Part shown: in pieces, positions 9,009 to 17,476 of the stretch
How positions within the stretch are numbered: the first letter of the stretch is position 1
How the letters are laid out: every line of letters starts with the position of its first letter
Assembly: GCA_017308595.1 (NCBI GenBank)
Contig: JAFKER010000011.1
Coordinates: forward strand, 62,001 to 126,000
Source of the DNA: Afipia sp.
GTDB taxonomy: Bacteria > Pseudomonadota > Alphaproteobacteria > Rhizobiales > Xanthobacteraceae
Direction: 5' to 3'
DNA: 64,000 nucleotides
Program-made: the position numbers and the translations under genes
The notes under the pieces: generated by a model
Told to the model about the DNA's origin: nothing
The model's input: the letters and a program-made list of their open reading frames with translations, nothing else
Databases searched by the model: none

Positions 9009-9039
9009 AGCCCGGCATCCTCACGGTTGCCGGGCTTTT
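9009..9039 (+). terminator. intrinsic terminator after clpA
   Basis: A 9-bp stem (AGCCCGGCA 9009-9017 with TGCCGGGCT 9028-9036) and a 10-nt loop are followed by TTT. It is 29 bp past the clpA stop. Confidence 0.85.
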
Positions 9040-9060
9040 ACTTGCTTTGCGGTGACGGCG

Positions 9061-9357
9061 TTAAAGCCGCTTCAGTGCAGTGACAATCAGACCGAGTTTC
9101 GCGTTGATAATCCTGGCAGCGTCTGCTGCGACCGTGACGGCGGTCAGTGCGGCCAACATCGTTACGATGATCGATTGCGTGGTTAGCACCGCGACCAACC
9201 GTCCGAATGCAACGCTGGTGAGATTTTTCTTCGGCGAGGACGCGGTGGCGAGAAGAGGTTGAGGTTCGTCCGCCACGTCAGCCGGCGCGAGGATTTCGGG
9301 TGCGCGGTCGTCCGCCGCGCGTGCAGTTTCCGAGATCAATTCGTCGTAGGCGGTCAC
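9061..9357 (-). CDS. small hypothetical membrane protein
   Basis: A 98-residue frame starting with GTG, preceded by GGAACGGA at a sensible distance. The first ~45 residues are acidic and Pro/Ala-rich; residues about 50-82 contain a hydrophobic segment (VLTTQSIIVTMLAALTAVTVAAD) that should form one transmembrane helix, ending in a short basic tail (ALKRL). No family is recognised. A shorter open frame on the opposite strand (9080-9262) also encodes hydrophobic residues, so the strand is not certain. Confidence 0.45.
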   Translation of the reverse strand: MTAYDELISETARAADDRAPEILAPADVADEPQPLLATASSPKKNLTSVAFGRLVAVLTTQSIIVTMLAALTAVTVAADAARIINAKLGLIVTALKRL

Positions 9358-9592
9358 GGCATCCGTTCCGGTATTTCCAGCACTTGCGAACCTTAAGGGT
9401 GCAGCCGGAGCGGGGCCATGACGTGGGCTGGAAATGCTTTGTTAACGTAAACGATCGCTTGGCTTGCAGCGTACGATAAGCCGATATTTTCGTCCGGTAG
9501 ATGAGGCCGTCCACGTAAGTTGCTGTCATCCGTGCTGATTTTGTCGTTACGCGCCGATCTGCTTTTCGACATTCTCTTCCTTATTATGCTCG

Positions 9593-10537
9593 ATGATGAC
9601 GCGGAAGTTCCGAATAAGGTGGCTGGTGTTCCCGGTCGCGGGTGTCGCGCTGATGGTGACGACCCTCGCGCGTAGTGATGAGCCTGATCCGCCAACTTCA
9701 CCGCCCGCGATAACGGCAGGAAAAGACGCCTCGATCCGCGAAGCAATGTGCCTGATGATCGAATCTGCGGCTTCCGCGAATAGCCTGCCGCTGGAATTTT
9801 TCGCGCGTGTGATCTGGCAGGAAAGCCGGTTTCAGCCGGATGCGGTAGGACCGGTGACGCGCAGCGGCCAGCGCGCGCAGGGCGTTGCGCAGTTCATGCC
9901 TGGCACTGCGAGCGAGCGCAGGTTGCTCGATCCATTCGATCCTGTGCAGGCTTTGCCCAAGTCAGCGGAATTCCTGCAGGAGCTGCGCAACCAGTTCGGC
10001 AATCTCGGGCTGGCGGCCGCGGCCTACAATGCGGGGCCACGCCGGGTGCAGGAATGGCTTGCCGGAACGGGCTATATGCCGTCCGAAACCCGCAATTACG
10101 TTTATGCCATTACCGGCACGACGGTGGACGATTGGGCGGCGGCGGGCAAGGGCGGCACGATCAAGGACCGCACGCCGCCGGCCGGTTGCCGCGAACTGAT
10201 GGCGTTGTTGCAGCGGGCGCCAAATCCCTTTGTTTCGGGGCTTGAGCAGCGCGTGAAACTCGGGGCGGCCATGCCGTGGGGGGTGCAGCTTGCGGCCGGT
10301 TTCTCGCGTGACCGTGCGCTTGCAATGTACGCCCGCGCCATGGTGCGCCTCGGCGCAATCATTGGGGAGCGCGATCCCAGTCTATTGAGTTCGGTATTCC
10401 GCAGCCGTGGGACGCGGCCGTTCTATCAGGTGCGTGTCGGAGCCGATACGCGGGCCGCAGCAAATGAATTATGCGATCGCATCAAGCGCGCTGGACAGGC
10501 CTGCATCGTGCTGAAGAATGCGCAGCAGCGTGGTTAA
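9593..10537 (+). CDS. lytic murein transglycosylase with C-terminal SPOR-like segment
   Basis: A 314-residue exported enzyme that cleaves the MurNAc-GlcNAc bond to give 1,6-anhydro ends. A signal/anchor segment (about 8-27) precedes a family-1 SLT domain: ARVIWQESRF with catalytic Glu77, GVAQFMPGTA, and LAAAAYNAGPRRVQEWL. The last ~35 residues (FYQVRVGADTRAAANELCDRIKRAGQACIVL) resemble a short SPOR repeat. No partner gene is adjacent; the 5' gap is 235 bp. Confidence 0.9.
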   Translation: MMTRKFRIRWLVFPVAGVALMVTTLARSDEPDPPTSPPAITAGKDASIREAMCLMIESAASANSLPLEFFARVIWQESRFQPDAVGPVTRSGQRAQGVAQFMPGTASERRLLDPFDPVQALPKSAEFLQELRNQFGNLGLAAAAYNAGPRRVQEWLAGTGYMPSETRNYVYAITGTTVDDWAAAGKGGTIKDRTPPAGCRELMALLQRAPNPFVSGLEQRVKLGAAMPWGVQLAAGFSRDRALAMYARAMVRLGAIIGERDPSLLSSVFRSRGTRPFYQVRVGADTRAAANELCDRIKRAGQACIVLKNAQQRG

Positions 10538-10777
10538 CCGGGCTTGCGCGTGTCCCGCAGCCGGAAATCTCTCAGAACGGTTAACGTCACAGCGCAATTG
10601 CTTGCAGAAAGAAACTCAATAATTGCAGGCATTATTTGAATCGGCGCGAAAAATCTTATGCTCAATAAAATGCTAACGCGATTGCTGCGATTTTCGCTTA
10701 AGTTTTGCGAAACCGTTTTCCAATCACCTGAAGGCGTGCAGCGAAAGTGACTTTGCTGGACTGGAGGGAAGGCCATC

Positions 10778-10867
10778 ATGCTGACGTTCGGACTTATCGG
10801 AATTGCGCTCGCGACCTTGTGTGTTCTCGGCTCGCTGTCATCGTCGGTGCGTGAACCGTCGATCTGA
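10778..10867 (+). CDS. putative 29-residue membrane peptide
   Basis: A 30-codon frame begins with ATG after the strong Shine-Dalgarno tract GGAGGGAAGG at the right distance. The peptide is MLTFGLIGIALATLCVLGSL followed by a short tail with one Arg and one Glu, i.e. a single hydrophobic helix. It is isolated in a 517-bp gap. No homologue is recognised, and expression is inferred from the ribosome site and hydrophobic pattern only. Confidence 0.45.
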   Translation: MLTFGLIGIALATLCVLGSLSSSVREPSI

Positions 10868-11053
10868 TTTTGAATATCGTCGCACGCCGTTCAAAGCCGT
10901 CGCTTTGCGAAAGCTGAAGAGACACTTCAAACGCGATAGCGCCGTTCATCGGCGCGATCTGTGTCTCTCCGCATCTCGCAGGACGCATACGACGGACAGA
11001 TATTCTGAAATCGCGGCCCTGATCTCTTGACGGGAAGAGCATTTCACACGCGA

Positions 11054-11073
11054 GATGAATCGAACGATTCATC
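11054..11073. promoter_or_regulatory. palindrome spanning the azlC start codon
   Basis: GATGAATCG and CGATTCATC are perfect 9-bp arms around AA. The proposed azlC ATG (11055) lies inside the left arm. In DNA this could be an operator; in RNA it would hide the start codon in a hairpin. Confidence 0.4.
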
Positions 11074-11825
11074 TGGTATTGCACCCCTTGGCGCTTCCCG
11101 CCCTCGATTCCCCGAAATGGCAAAGCTCTGCCGCGGCCTTCGCGTTCGGGGTGAAATCCGCGCTGTCGTCCATCCTCGCGCTGGTGCTGTTCGGCACCTT
11201 TATCGGCGTGGGAGCGTTCGCGCATGATACGGGATTTACGTTGGGCTGGGCGCTTACCAGCACCGTCCTGGTCTGGGCAGGCCCTGCGCAGATCATCCTG
11301 ATTTCAACCCATCATGCCGGTGCGACACTGCTGGAATCGGCTCTCGCGGTGACGATCAGCGGCATCCGCCTGCTGCCGATGGTGGTCTCGGTGATGCCGA
11401 TGCTGCGATCCCCGGGCACCAGGATGCGTCAGCTTATTCTGCCGTCGCATTTCGTTGCGGTCACGGTCTGGGTTGAGAGCTTTCGCCTGTTGCCACATGT
11501 TCCCCGCGAACGGCGGATCGCATTCGTCAACGGCCTGGGCTGCGGTCTGACCTCCCTGAGCTGTATCGCAACCATTCTTGGTTACGGGCTGGCGGCAAAC
11601 CTGCCGCCGCTTCTGGCTGCAGGTATTCTGGCGCTGACGCCGCTGACGTTCCTGCTGTCTACGGCCCGGAACGCGCACAAGCTGGTGGACAAGCTCGCGC
11701 TGGCGCTCGGGTTGGCGCTGTATCCGTTGGTTCAACTGCTGCACACCGGCGTCGACATCATGATCAGCGGGTTGACGGCGGGGACCATCGCCTATGGCGT
11801 CAACCGCCTGTGGAGGCGCGCATGA
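11055..11825 (+). CDS. azlC: AzlC family branched-chain amino acid exporter subunit
   Basis: A 256-residue polytopic membrane protein. The FGVKSALSSILALVLFGTFIGVGAFAHDTGF and WAGPAQIILIS segments are characteristic of the AzlC/YgaZ large subunit, which with AzlD exports branched-chain amino acids or analogues such as azaleucine. The stop overlaps the azlD start (ATGA), indicating translational coupling. ATG 11055 lacks a good ribosome site and lies in a palindrome, so a later start is possible; the first ~30 residues are poorly conserved in type. Confidence 0.88.
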   Translation: MNRTIHLVLHPLALPALDSPKWQSSAAAFAFGVKSALSSILALVLFGTFIGVGAFAHDTGFTLGWALTSTVLVWAGPAQIILISTHHAGATLLESALAVTISGIRLLPMVVSVMPMLRSPGTRMRQLILPSHFVAVTVWVESFRLLPHVPRERRIAFVNGLGCGLTSLSCIATILGYGLAANLPPLLAAGILALTPLTFLLSTARNAHKLVDKLALALGLALYPLVQLLHTGVDIMISGLTAGTIAYGVNRLWRRA

Positions 11826-12166
11826 CCTGGCTTCTCGGTGACTGGCACGCCATTGCGCTGCTGTTGTTCGCGGGCTTCCTGTCGAACGAGGTCTGGCGGG
11901 TGCTGGGTCTCGCCATTGGCGGGGGCATCGACGAAAGTTCGGAGTTCCTGATCTGGGTGAGGGCAGTCGCGGCGGCGATCCTCGCCGGTGTCATCGCGCA
12001 GATCCTGATTTCTCCACCCGGTGCGCTGGCATCGGTCCCGGGCGCGGTTCGATACGGGGCAGTTGCAGCAGGCGTCGCTGTCTTTCTGTTGACGCGAAAA
12101 TCGGTTTTTGCCGGTGTTGTGGCCGGAGAAATCGTCGTGCTGGCGGGGAAGTGGTGGCTGGGTTGA
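11822..12166 (+). CDS. azlD: AzlD family branched-chain amino acid exporter subunit
   Basis: A 114-residue protein with three to four hydrophobic segments, the usual size of the AzlD/YgaH small subunit that pairs with AzlC. Its start overlaps the azlC stop by four bases. An ATG 12 bases later in frame of a slightly longer frame (11810) was chosen because of this overlap. It is convergent with the HIT gene 13 bp away, with no obvious terminator. Confidence 0.87.
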   Translation: MTWLLGDWHAIALLLFAGFLSNEVWRVLGLAIGGGIDESSEFLIWVRAVAAAILAGVIAQILISPPGALASVPGAVRYGAVAAGVAVFLLTRKSVFAGVVAGEIVVLAGKWWLG

Positions 12167-12179
12167 GTCGTCTTGCAGC

Positions 12180-12605
12180 TCAGCTGTTCAATGCAGCGAT
12201 CAGCCGCGTGGCATGATCTTCCAGCACCTTGACGTCTTCCTTGCGGCTGGCCGGGGGGAGCAGCGTGACGCCTTCGACCCGCGGCATGACGTGGACATGA
12301 AGATGAAAGACGACCTGACCGCCGGCATGTTCGCTAAATTGCTGGAGCGTAATTCCGTCGGCATTGAACGCCTTCATTCCCGCAACCGCGATTTTCTTCG
12401 CCGTCCGCGCGACATGAGCCAAACTGTCGGGTGAGATGTCGAGGATGTTGCGGGCAGGCTGTTTCGGGATCACCAGTGTATGCCCGGGACAGCGCGGCAT
12501 GATGTCCATGAAGGCGAAGGTGTGTTCGTCCTCATAGACTTTGTGACAGGGAATTTCGCCGCGCAGGATTTTCGCGAAGATGTTGCTGTTATCGTAAGTG
12601 TTCAT
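12180..12605 (-). CDS. HIT family nucleotide hydrolase
   Basis: A 141-residue histidine-triad protein (Hint/protein kinase C inhibitor branch) acting on AMP-lysine-like or AMP-amidate substrates in the cytoplasm. The signature HLHVHV lies at 101-106, preceded by HTLVIPKQP and the start pattern NIFAKILRGEIPCHKVYEDE. GGGATG precedes the ATG. The physiological substrate cannot be told from sequence. Confidence 0.93.
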   Translation of the reverse strand: MNTYDNSNIFAKILRGEIPCHKVYEDEHTFAFMDIMPRCPGHTLVIPKQPARNILDISPDSLAHVARTAKKIAVAGMKAFNADGITLQQFSEHAGGQVVFHLHVHVMPRVEGVTLLPPASRKEDVKVLEDHATRLIAALNS

Positions 12606-12700
12606 GGTGCATCCCGGACATTTGATGGCGCACCATCGCCGCCCGATGCTGCGCGGTCAAGCGCGCTGGTGCCGTCGGCGTGCATGTCAGGTTTCCCATG

Positions 12701-13801
12701 TCAGGTTTCCGTTGTGCGTTCGGGAGTGCCGGTGGCGATCTCGTCGATCCGGTCGGCAAGATCGGTCAGGTCGCGGTGGAGCCCGTCCAGTGTGAAAGCC
12801 AGCCCGAAAGCCCGCCCGACGGCGTTGAAATCGAGCGCACGCATGACCCCGGATTGCCGCAGCCCGGTGAAGGTTTCCGTAAAGGCCAGATGCGCAGCAG
12901 GAACATCGTTACGGGACACAACCGTCACCGCGTCGAGTGCTGCCGCGCACCGTGCGGTCAACTCGGCCTGCGCCCGCAACAGACGCGCGGCAGCAGGCGC
13001 CAGCGTCGGTGCGATCTGGGCCGGAAGAGGTTCCCGGAGCACTGTTCCGATGCCGACGAGATCGTTCCGCACGCGCCAGAGCGTGCGCGGGATTGCTGCG
13101 GGAATACGGTGATCGGCAAGCCTGGAAGCGCGCTCCCGGTCGGCGTCTTTCAGGGTCTGCTCGACGGCAGCTAGCGCCTGCCGCAATGCCGGATGCTCAG
13201 TGGAGGGGACCAGAGCCTCGCCGCGCTCAAGAGCATCGGCTTCCGATAGCAACAGCCGCTGGATACGCGCCAGGACGGCAACGGAGCGCGCGACAACAAG
13301 TGTGTGTGATCGCGCGGGAAAGATCAGCACCATTGCGAGCACGCCGATCAGACCGCCCAGCCCGATCTCGATGATGCGATCGAGAACGAACTGCTCGACC
13401 GGCGCGCCTGCCGGATCGGTCAGCAGCACGATTGCCGCCGTCACCGGCGCCACGCGCAACTGGGGGCGGATCGCAGCGGCCCACACCGTGGCGCATGTAA
13501 CCAGCACCAGTGCGATCCCAACGCCGAGTGTCGTGTGCGAATGAAATGCCGCCGCAAGGCCGCCGACCAGCGCGCCGGCGAGTGTGCCCATCATGCGTTC
13601 GGTCGCAGCCCCGAGCGTGCCGCCGATCGAGCCCTGCATCACGATCATCACCGTGAAGACCGCCCAATAGCCCTGCGGCAGGCCGAGTGCCTTGTAGGCT
13701 GCATAGGCCGCGCCGGTGGCAATGGCGACGCGGAAAGTCTGGCGCAGTTCAGGGGCGCGCCGGATCAGAAATTCGCGAATGCGGTCGGAGATCGAACTCA
13801 A
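12701..13801 (-). CDS. FUSC family membrane protein
   Basis: A 366-residue protein with a cluster of hydrophobic helices in the first ~170 residues (LPQGYWAVFTVMIVMQGSIGGTLGAATERMMGTLAGALVGGLAA is typical of the FUSC / aromatic-acid exporter family) and a soluble helical C-terminal half. FUSC proteins are thought to export small aromatic or lipophilic molecules. The frame starts with TTG after GGGACA. The substrate is unknown. Confidence 0.82.
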   Translation of the reverse strand: MSSISDRIREFLIRRAPELRQTFRVAIATGAAYAAYKALGLPQGYWAVFTVMIVMQGSIGGTLGAATERMMGTLAGALVGGLAAAFHSHTTLGVGIALVLVTCATVWAAAIRPQLRVAPVTAAIVLLTDPAGAPVEQFVLDRIIEIGLGGLIGVLAMVLIFPARSHTLVVARSVAVLARIQRLLLSEADALERGEALVPSTEHPALRQALAAVEQTLKDADRERASRLADHRIPAAIPRTLWRVRNDLVGIGTVLREPLPAQIAPTLAPAAARLLRAQAELTARCAAALDAVTVVSRNDVPAAHLAFTETFTGLRQSGVMRALDFNAVGRAFGLAFTLDGLHRDLTDLADRIDEIATGTPERTTET

Positions 13802-13875
13802 GGCGTGTCCCGCTGCGGTATCGTCACGCCGGTCAGGTTAGGCCGCCTGCAGGGCAATCACAACGGCTGGCCGGA

Positions 13876-15123
13876 TCAGCTATCCGCATCGGTTTTGCGA
13901 AACGGTCCGGCCTCGGTCAATTCGCGGACGGCTTCCTGCACATAGCTGCGTTCGCGGGCCAGATAGTCGCGGATCGCGCGGCGCAAGGATGGGTCTGCGA
14001 TGTAATGCGCCGAGTAGGTCGTCTGCGGCAGGTAGCCGCGCGCGATCTTGTGCTCGCCCTGCGCGCCGGCTTCAACATGCTTCAGCCCGCGCCGGATCGC
14101 GAAATCGATGGCCTGATAATAACAGACTTCGAAATGCAGGAACGGATGATGCTCGATCGCGCCCCAGTGTCGGCCGAACAACGTCTCGGAGCCGATGAAG
14201 TTGATCGCGCCGGCGATCCATCTTCCGTCCCGCTTCGCCATCACCAGCAGCACGTCCTTCGCCATGGTCGCGCCGATCTCGTCGTAAAACGAACGGGTGA
14301 GATAGGGGCGGCCCCATTTGCGCGAGCCGGTCTCCATGTAGAATTCGAAGAACGCATCCCATGCGTCCGGTGTGATGCCGTCGCCGGTCAGGGCGTGAAT
14401 GGTGATACCGTCGGCAAGCGCATCGCGTCGCTCGCGGCGGATCGCCTTGCGATGGCGCGAGGCGAGGGTGGCGAGAAAATCCTCGAACGTGCCGTAGTCG
14501 TCATTGTGCCAGTGAAATTGCTGGTCGGTGCGCTGCAGGAATCCTTGCTTTGCAAGGAACGTCCATTCGTCCTTGTGTGCAAAGGTGACATGAACGGATG
14601 AGGCCTGCGTCGCGCCGCAGAGTGCGATCAACCCGGCCGCGAGATGTTCGCGCACGCGCTCCGTCTCGTCGCCTTGCCGGACCAGCAGACGAGGTCCGGT
14701 CGCGGGCGTGAAGGGGACGCTCGCCTGCAGCTTGGGATAATAGCTGCCGCCTGCGCGCGCATAGGCATCGGCCCAGCCGTGGTCGAAGACATATTCGCCC
14801 TGCGAGTGATTCTTCAGATAGCACGGCACGACGCCGACGACCTGACCCGCAATGCGTGCAATGAGATGTCGCGCCGCCCATCCCGTGCGCGCGACCGCTG
14901 AACCGGACGTTTCCAGGGCAGCGAAGAAGGCGTGCGTCACGAACGGATTGTATGTGCCATCCGAATTGGCGCAGGCGTCCCAGTCGCCGGCCGGGATCTG
15001 GCCGATCGAGGACACCGCTTCAAGGGTGATCTCGGGAGAATCCGTCAAGGGGCGGGCAACCGTCGCGAAGAGAAACTGAATGTGTTCAGCAGTATAGATC
15101 GGTTCTTCTGCGAATGACTTCAA
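13876..15123 (-). CDS. GNAT-fold protein of the DUF482 / FemAB-like family
   Basis: A 415-residue protein of the DUF482 group, annotated in many genomes as GNAT N-acetyltransferase or peptidoglycan-recognition protein. Visible family marks are WDACANSDGTYNPFVTHAFF, HSQGEYVFDHGWADAYARAGG, FGRHWGAIEHHPFLHFEVCYYQAIDFAI and GAQGEHKIARGYLP. Its substrate is unknown. The frame opens with TTG very close to a GGAG, so the true start may be a few codons downstream. It follows the glycerophosphodiesterase gene by 24 bp and is probably co-transcribed with it and ridA. Confidence 0.82.
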   Translation of the reverse strand: MKSFAEEPIYTAEHIQFLFATVARPLTDSPEITLEAVSSIGQIPAGDWDACANSDGTYNPFVTHAFFAALETSGSAVARTGWAARHLIARIAGQVVGVVPCYLKNHSQGEYVFDHGWADAYARAGGSYYPKLQASVPFTPATGPRLLVRQGDETERVREHLAAGLIALCGATQASSVHVTFAHKDEWTFLAKQGFLQRTDQQFHWHNDDYGTFEDFLATLASRHRKAIRRERRDALADGITIHALTGDGITPDAWDAFFEFYMETGSRKWGRPYLTRSFYDEIGATMAKDVLLVMAKRDGRWIAGAINFIGSETLFGRHWGAIEHHPFLHFEVCYYQAIDFAIRRGLKHVEAGAQGEHKIARGYLPQTTYSAHYIADPSLRRAIRDYLARERSYVQEAVRELTEAGPFRKTDADS

Positions 15124-15147
15124 GTCTCCGGGATCGCGACTTTGCGC

Positions 15148-15900
15148 TTATTCGGGGATGAAGCCCTCGAATGTCATCTGGTCGGCGTACCGGTAGGTCT
15201 TTGCCTGCTGTTCCGGTGTTCGCACCGTCCATGTGATCAGCGCGCAGCCGAAGATGTTGCGTGCGATCCATGGTGCGGGGGCAGGCAGATCGGTGATGCT
15301 GTAGCTGACGAAATGCGGACGTGTGCGGAACGCGTGGCGCAGGGCCGTCATCTCGTGAATTTTTTGCGGCGGCAACTGCTTCCATTCGCCATCAACATAG
15401 TGCCGCTCGGCGACAATACCGCGTGTCAGCTGTGGCATCACTTCGCGAACCGCCGCGACCTGATCGGGATCGAACGACATCGCCGCGACAGGACCTTTGT
15501 AAGACGCCAGCACTTCAGCCATCCGCTTGACCAGCGTCCGGCTGCCGCCGAAACGGCTCTTGATTTCCAGTACCAGCGGCACTTTTCCTGCGACACGCGC
15601 GCAGAGATCCCCGAGCGTCATCATCCGATCGGATGTGTTCTTGAAGACGGTCTGTTTGAGTTGTTCGGATGTCAGCGACAGCAATTCGCCGGTGCCTTCG
15701 GTAAGGCGTCCCAGCACATAATCGTGGTGCACCATCGCTTCGCCATCGGCGCTCGGCTGCAGGTCGACTTCAATGGCGAAGTTTCGGGCAACGGCAGCAT
15801 CGATCGCCAACGGCATATTTTCGATGATGCCGCGCGCACGGTCATGCAGGCCCCGGTGGGCAATCGGCCGTGCCGTCAGCCATGCAGGTGCGCGCGACAT
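15148..15900 (-). CDS. glycerophosphodiester phosphodiesterase (GDPD family)
   Basis: A 250-residue TIM-barrel enzyme that hydrolyses glycerophosphodiesters to glycerol-3-phosphate and an alcohol. The catalytic set is visible: AHRG (His15, Arg16), EN at 27-28, EVDL (Glu44, Asp46) and the second His in VHHD near 58-59. ATG 15900 was preferred to an upstream ATG (15987) because family members begin shortly before the HRG motif and because it follows the ridA stop by only 7 bp. No signal peptide is seen, so it is probably cytoplasmic (UgpQ-like). Confidence 0.9.
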   Translation of the reverse strand: MSRAPAWLTARPIAHRGLHDRARGIIENMPLAIDAAVARNFAIEVDLQPSADGEAMVHHDYVLGRLTEGTGELLSLTSEQLKQTVFKNTSDRMMTLGDLCARVAGKVPLVLEIKSRFGGSRTLVKRMAEVLASYKGPVAAMSFDPDQVAAVREVMPQLTRGIVAERHYVDGEWKQLPPQKIHEMTALRHAFRTRPHFVSYSITDLPAPAPWIARNIFGCALITWTVRTPEQQAKTYRYADQMTFEGFIPE

Positions 15901-15907
15901 ATCCGGA

Positions 15908-16375
15908 TCAAGCGACTTCGAAAATGCCTTCAACCTCGACGGCAGCGTCCGAGGGCAGGGCGGCCACGCCCACAGTGGTTCGCGCATGGCGGCCCTTGTC
16001 GCCGAATGCAGCCACCATCAGATCCGAAGCGCCATTGAGAACTTTCGGTCCGTCGAGGAAATCCGGCATCGCGTTGACGAAGCCGCCGAGACGCACCACA
16101 CGCGCAACCTTGTCGAGGTCGCCGAGCGCCATCTTGACCTGTGCCAGCAGATTGATCGCACAGCCGCGCGCGGCCGCAGCACCTTGCTCGACGGTGACGC
16201 CTGCACCGAGCTTGCCCTTGGCGATCAGTTTACCCTCGGGCGTGTTACAGACCTGGCCGGAGACGAACAGCAGGTTTCCGGTGCGCACGAAACCAACGTA
16301 GTTGGCGATCGGCGGGTTGGGCTCATGCAGTGTAATGCCCAACTCGTTCAACTTCTGCTCGACCGTTCCCGGCAT
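15908..16375 (-). CDS. RidA family protein (YjgF/YER057c/UK114)
   Basis: A 155-residue member of the RidA superfamily, trimeric enzymes that hydrolyse reactive enamine/imine intermediates made by PLP enzymes. Family marks are NYVGFVRTGNLLFVSGQV and HARTTVGVAALP, which holds the conserved Arg. ATG 16375 follows a strong GGGGGAA ribosome site; longer in-frame starts lack one. It heads a minus-strand run with the GDPD and GNAT-like genes. This longer subfamily (about 154 residues) is not the archetypal RidA, so its substrate may differ. Confidence 0.9.
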   Translation of the reverse strand: MPGTVEQKLNELGITLHEPNPPIANYVGFVRTGNLLFVSGQVCNTPEGKLIAKGKLGAGVTVEQGAAAARGCAINLLAQVKMALGDLDKVARVVRLGGFVNAMPDFLDGPKVLNGASDLMVAAFGDKGRHARTTVGVAALPSDAAVEVEGIFEVA

Positions 16376-16597
16376 GGATTCCCCCAATATGCTTGTCATG
16401 TTTGCCCGAGACATTATTCGGTGCGCTTCATGCTGATGAACCGGGCGGGTCATATTTCACCCATCGTACGGCCACATGCAAGCACACCCGATGGACGATT
16501 TTGCCGCGATTTTTTAAGCTATTCTGCGACTTTGCCCCCGTTGCGGCACAATGTTGCAGCTACTATCCTTCGATTCTCACAGCTTCAAGGAGACGCT

Positions 16598-17467
16598 ATG
16601 CGTCCTGCGCGCCGGATTTCAGCTTGTCGATCGCTTGCTCTGCCGCTTTTGCTGTCAGCCGCCTTTCTTGCGCCAGGTACGAGCGCTGCGCTGGCCGCGC
16701 CGAGTGTCGCCTTTCTCGCGCATCAAGCCGTTTACGATCTCAGCCTGAAAACGTCGCGCGGCAATGCCAGCGTGAACAATGCGACCGGTCGCATTCTCTA
16801 CAACTTCACCGGCAGCGCCTGCGAAGGCTACACCACCGAATTCCGGCAGGTGTCGCAGCTCGACGCGGGAGAAAACAAAGTCACGGTCAGCGACCTGCGC
16901 TCGACCAGTTGGGAAGACAGCGACGGCAAGACCTATCGCTTCAAGATCGACACCCGAATGAACGATGCGGATGTCACGTCGGTCGACGGCATCGCGGAGC
17001 GTGACGGCAAGACCATCAAGGTCAAGCTGAAGAAGCCCAAGGCCAAGACCTTCACCATCGACGGCGCGGTGTTTCCGACAGAGCAGGTCAGGCTCATCAT
17101 CGAGGCCGCCCGTGAGGGCAAGTCGCTGCTCGAACTCGTCGTCTATGACGGTTCGGACGATGGCGAAAAAGTTTACAACACGCTGACGGTGATTGGACAG
17201 CCGATCCCCGGCACAAAGGCTCCGGTGAAGCCGGATCCGACGACCAACAACGAGAAGTTCAAGTCGCAGACGCGATGGCCTGTCACGGTCAGCTATTACG
17301 ACCGCGCCACGAAGTCGAATGCGGGCGAGCAGACCCCGGTCTATGCGATGTCGTTTGAATTGTATGAAGACGGTGTGTCCCGCGCGTTGTCGCTGGATTA
17401 CAACGACTTCGTTATCGCGGGTGCGATGGGCAAGATCGACATCAAGGAAACCAAGCCCTGCAAGTAG
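16598..17467 (+). CDS. eipB: cell-envelope integrity protein EipB (DUF1849)
   Basis: A 289-residue periplasmic protein of the DUF1849/EipB family, which in Brucella is needed for envelope integrity and forms a spiral beta-sheet. A signal peptide (about 1-34, ending near AALAAP) is followed by AHQAVYDLSL, GRILYNFTGSACEGYTTEFRQ and the C-terminal ETKPC. The two Cys (in SACEGY and KPC) match the disulfide pair reported for EipB. AAGGAGA precedes ATG 16598; the open frame further upstream belongs to antisense of the RidA/GDPD genes. It is convergent with dinB, 9 bp apart. Confidence 0.9.
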   Translation: MRPARRISACRSLALPLLLSAAFLAPGTSAALAAPSVAFLAHQAVYDLSLKTSRGNASVNNATGRILYNFTGSACEGYTTEFRQVSQLDAGENKVTVSDLRSTSWEDSDGKTYRFKIDTRMNDADVTSVDGIAERDGKTIKVKLKKPKAKTFTIDGAVFPTEQVRLIIEAAREGKSLLELVVYDGSDDGEKVYNTLTVIGQPIPGTKAPVKPDPTTNNEKFKSQTRWPVTVSYYDRATKSNAGEQTPVYAMSFELYEDGVSRALSLDYNDFVIAGAMGKIDIKETKPCK

Positions 17468-17476
17468 GCGATGGCG

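Noticed and set aside
10534-10779. 81-codon minus-strand frame after the transglycosylase
   Set aside because: No ribosome site or motif; it ends inside the transglycosylase gene and looks like spacer sequence.
15773-16597. Upstream extension of the EipB frame
   Set aside because: It is antisense to RidA and GDPD; the signal peptide and AAGGAGA ribosome site fix the start at 16598.
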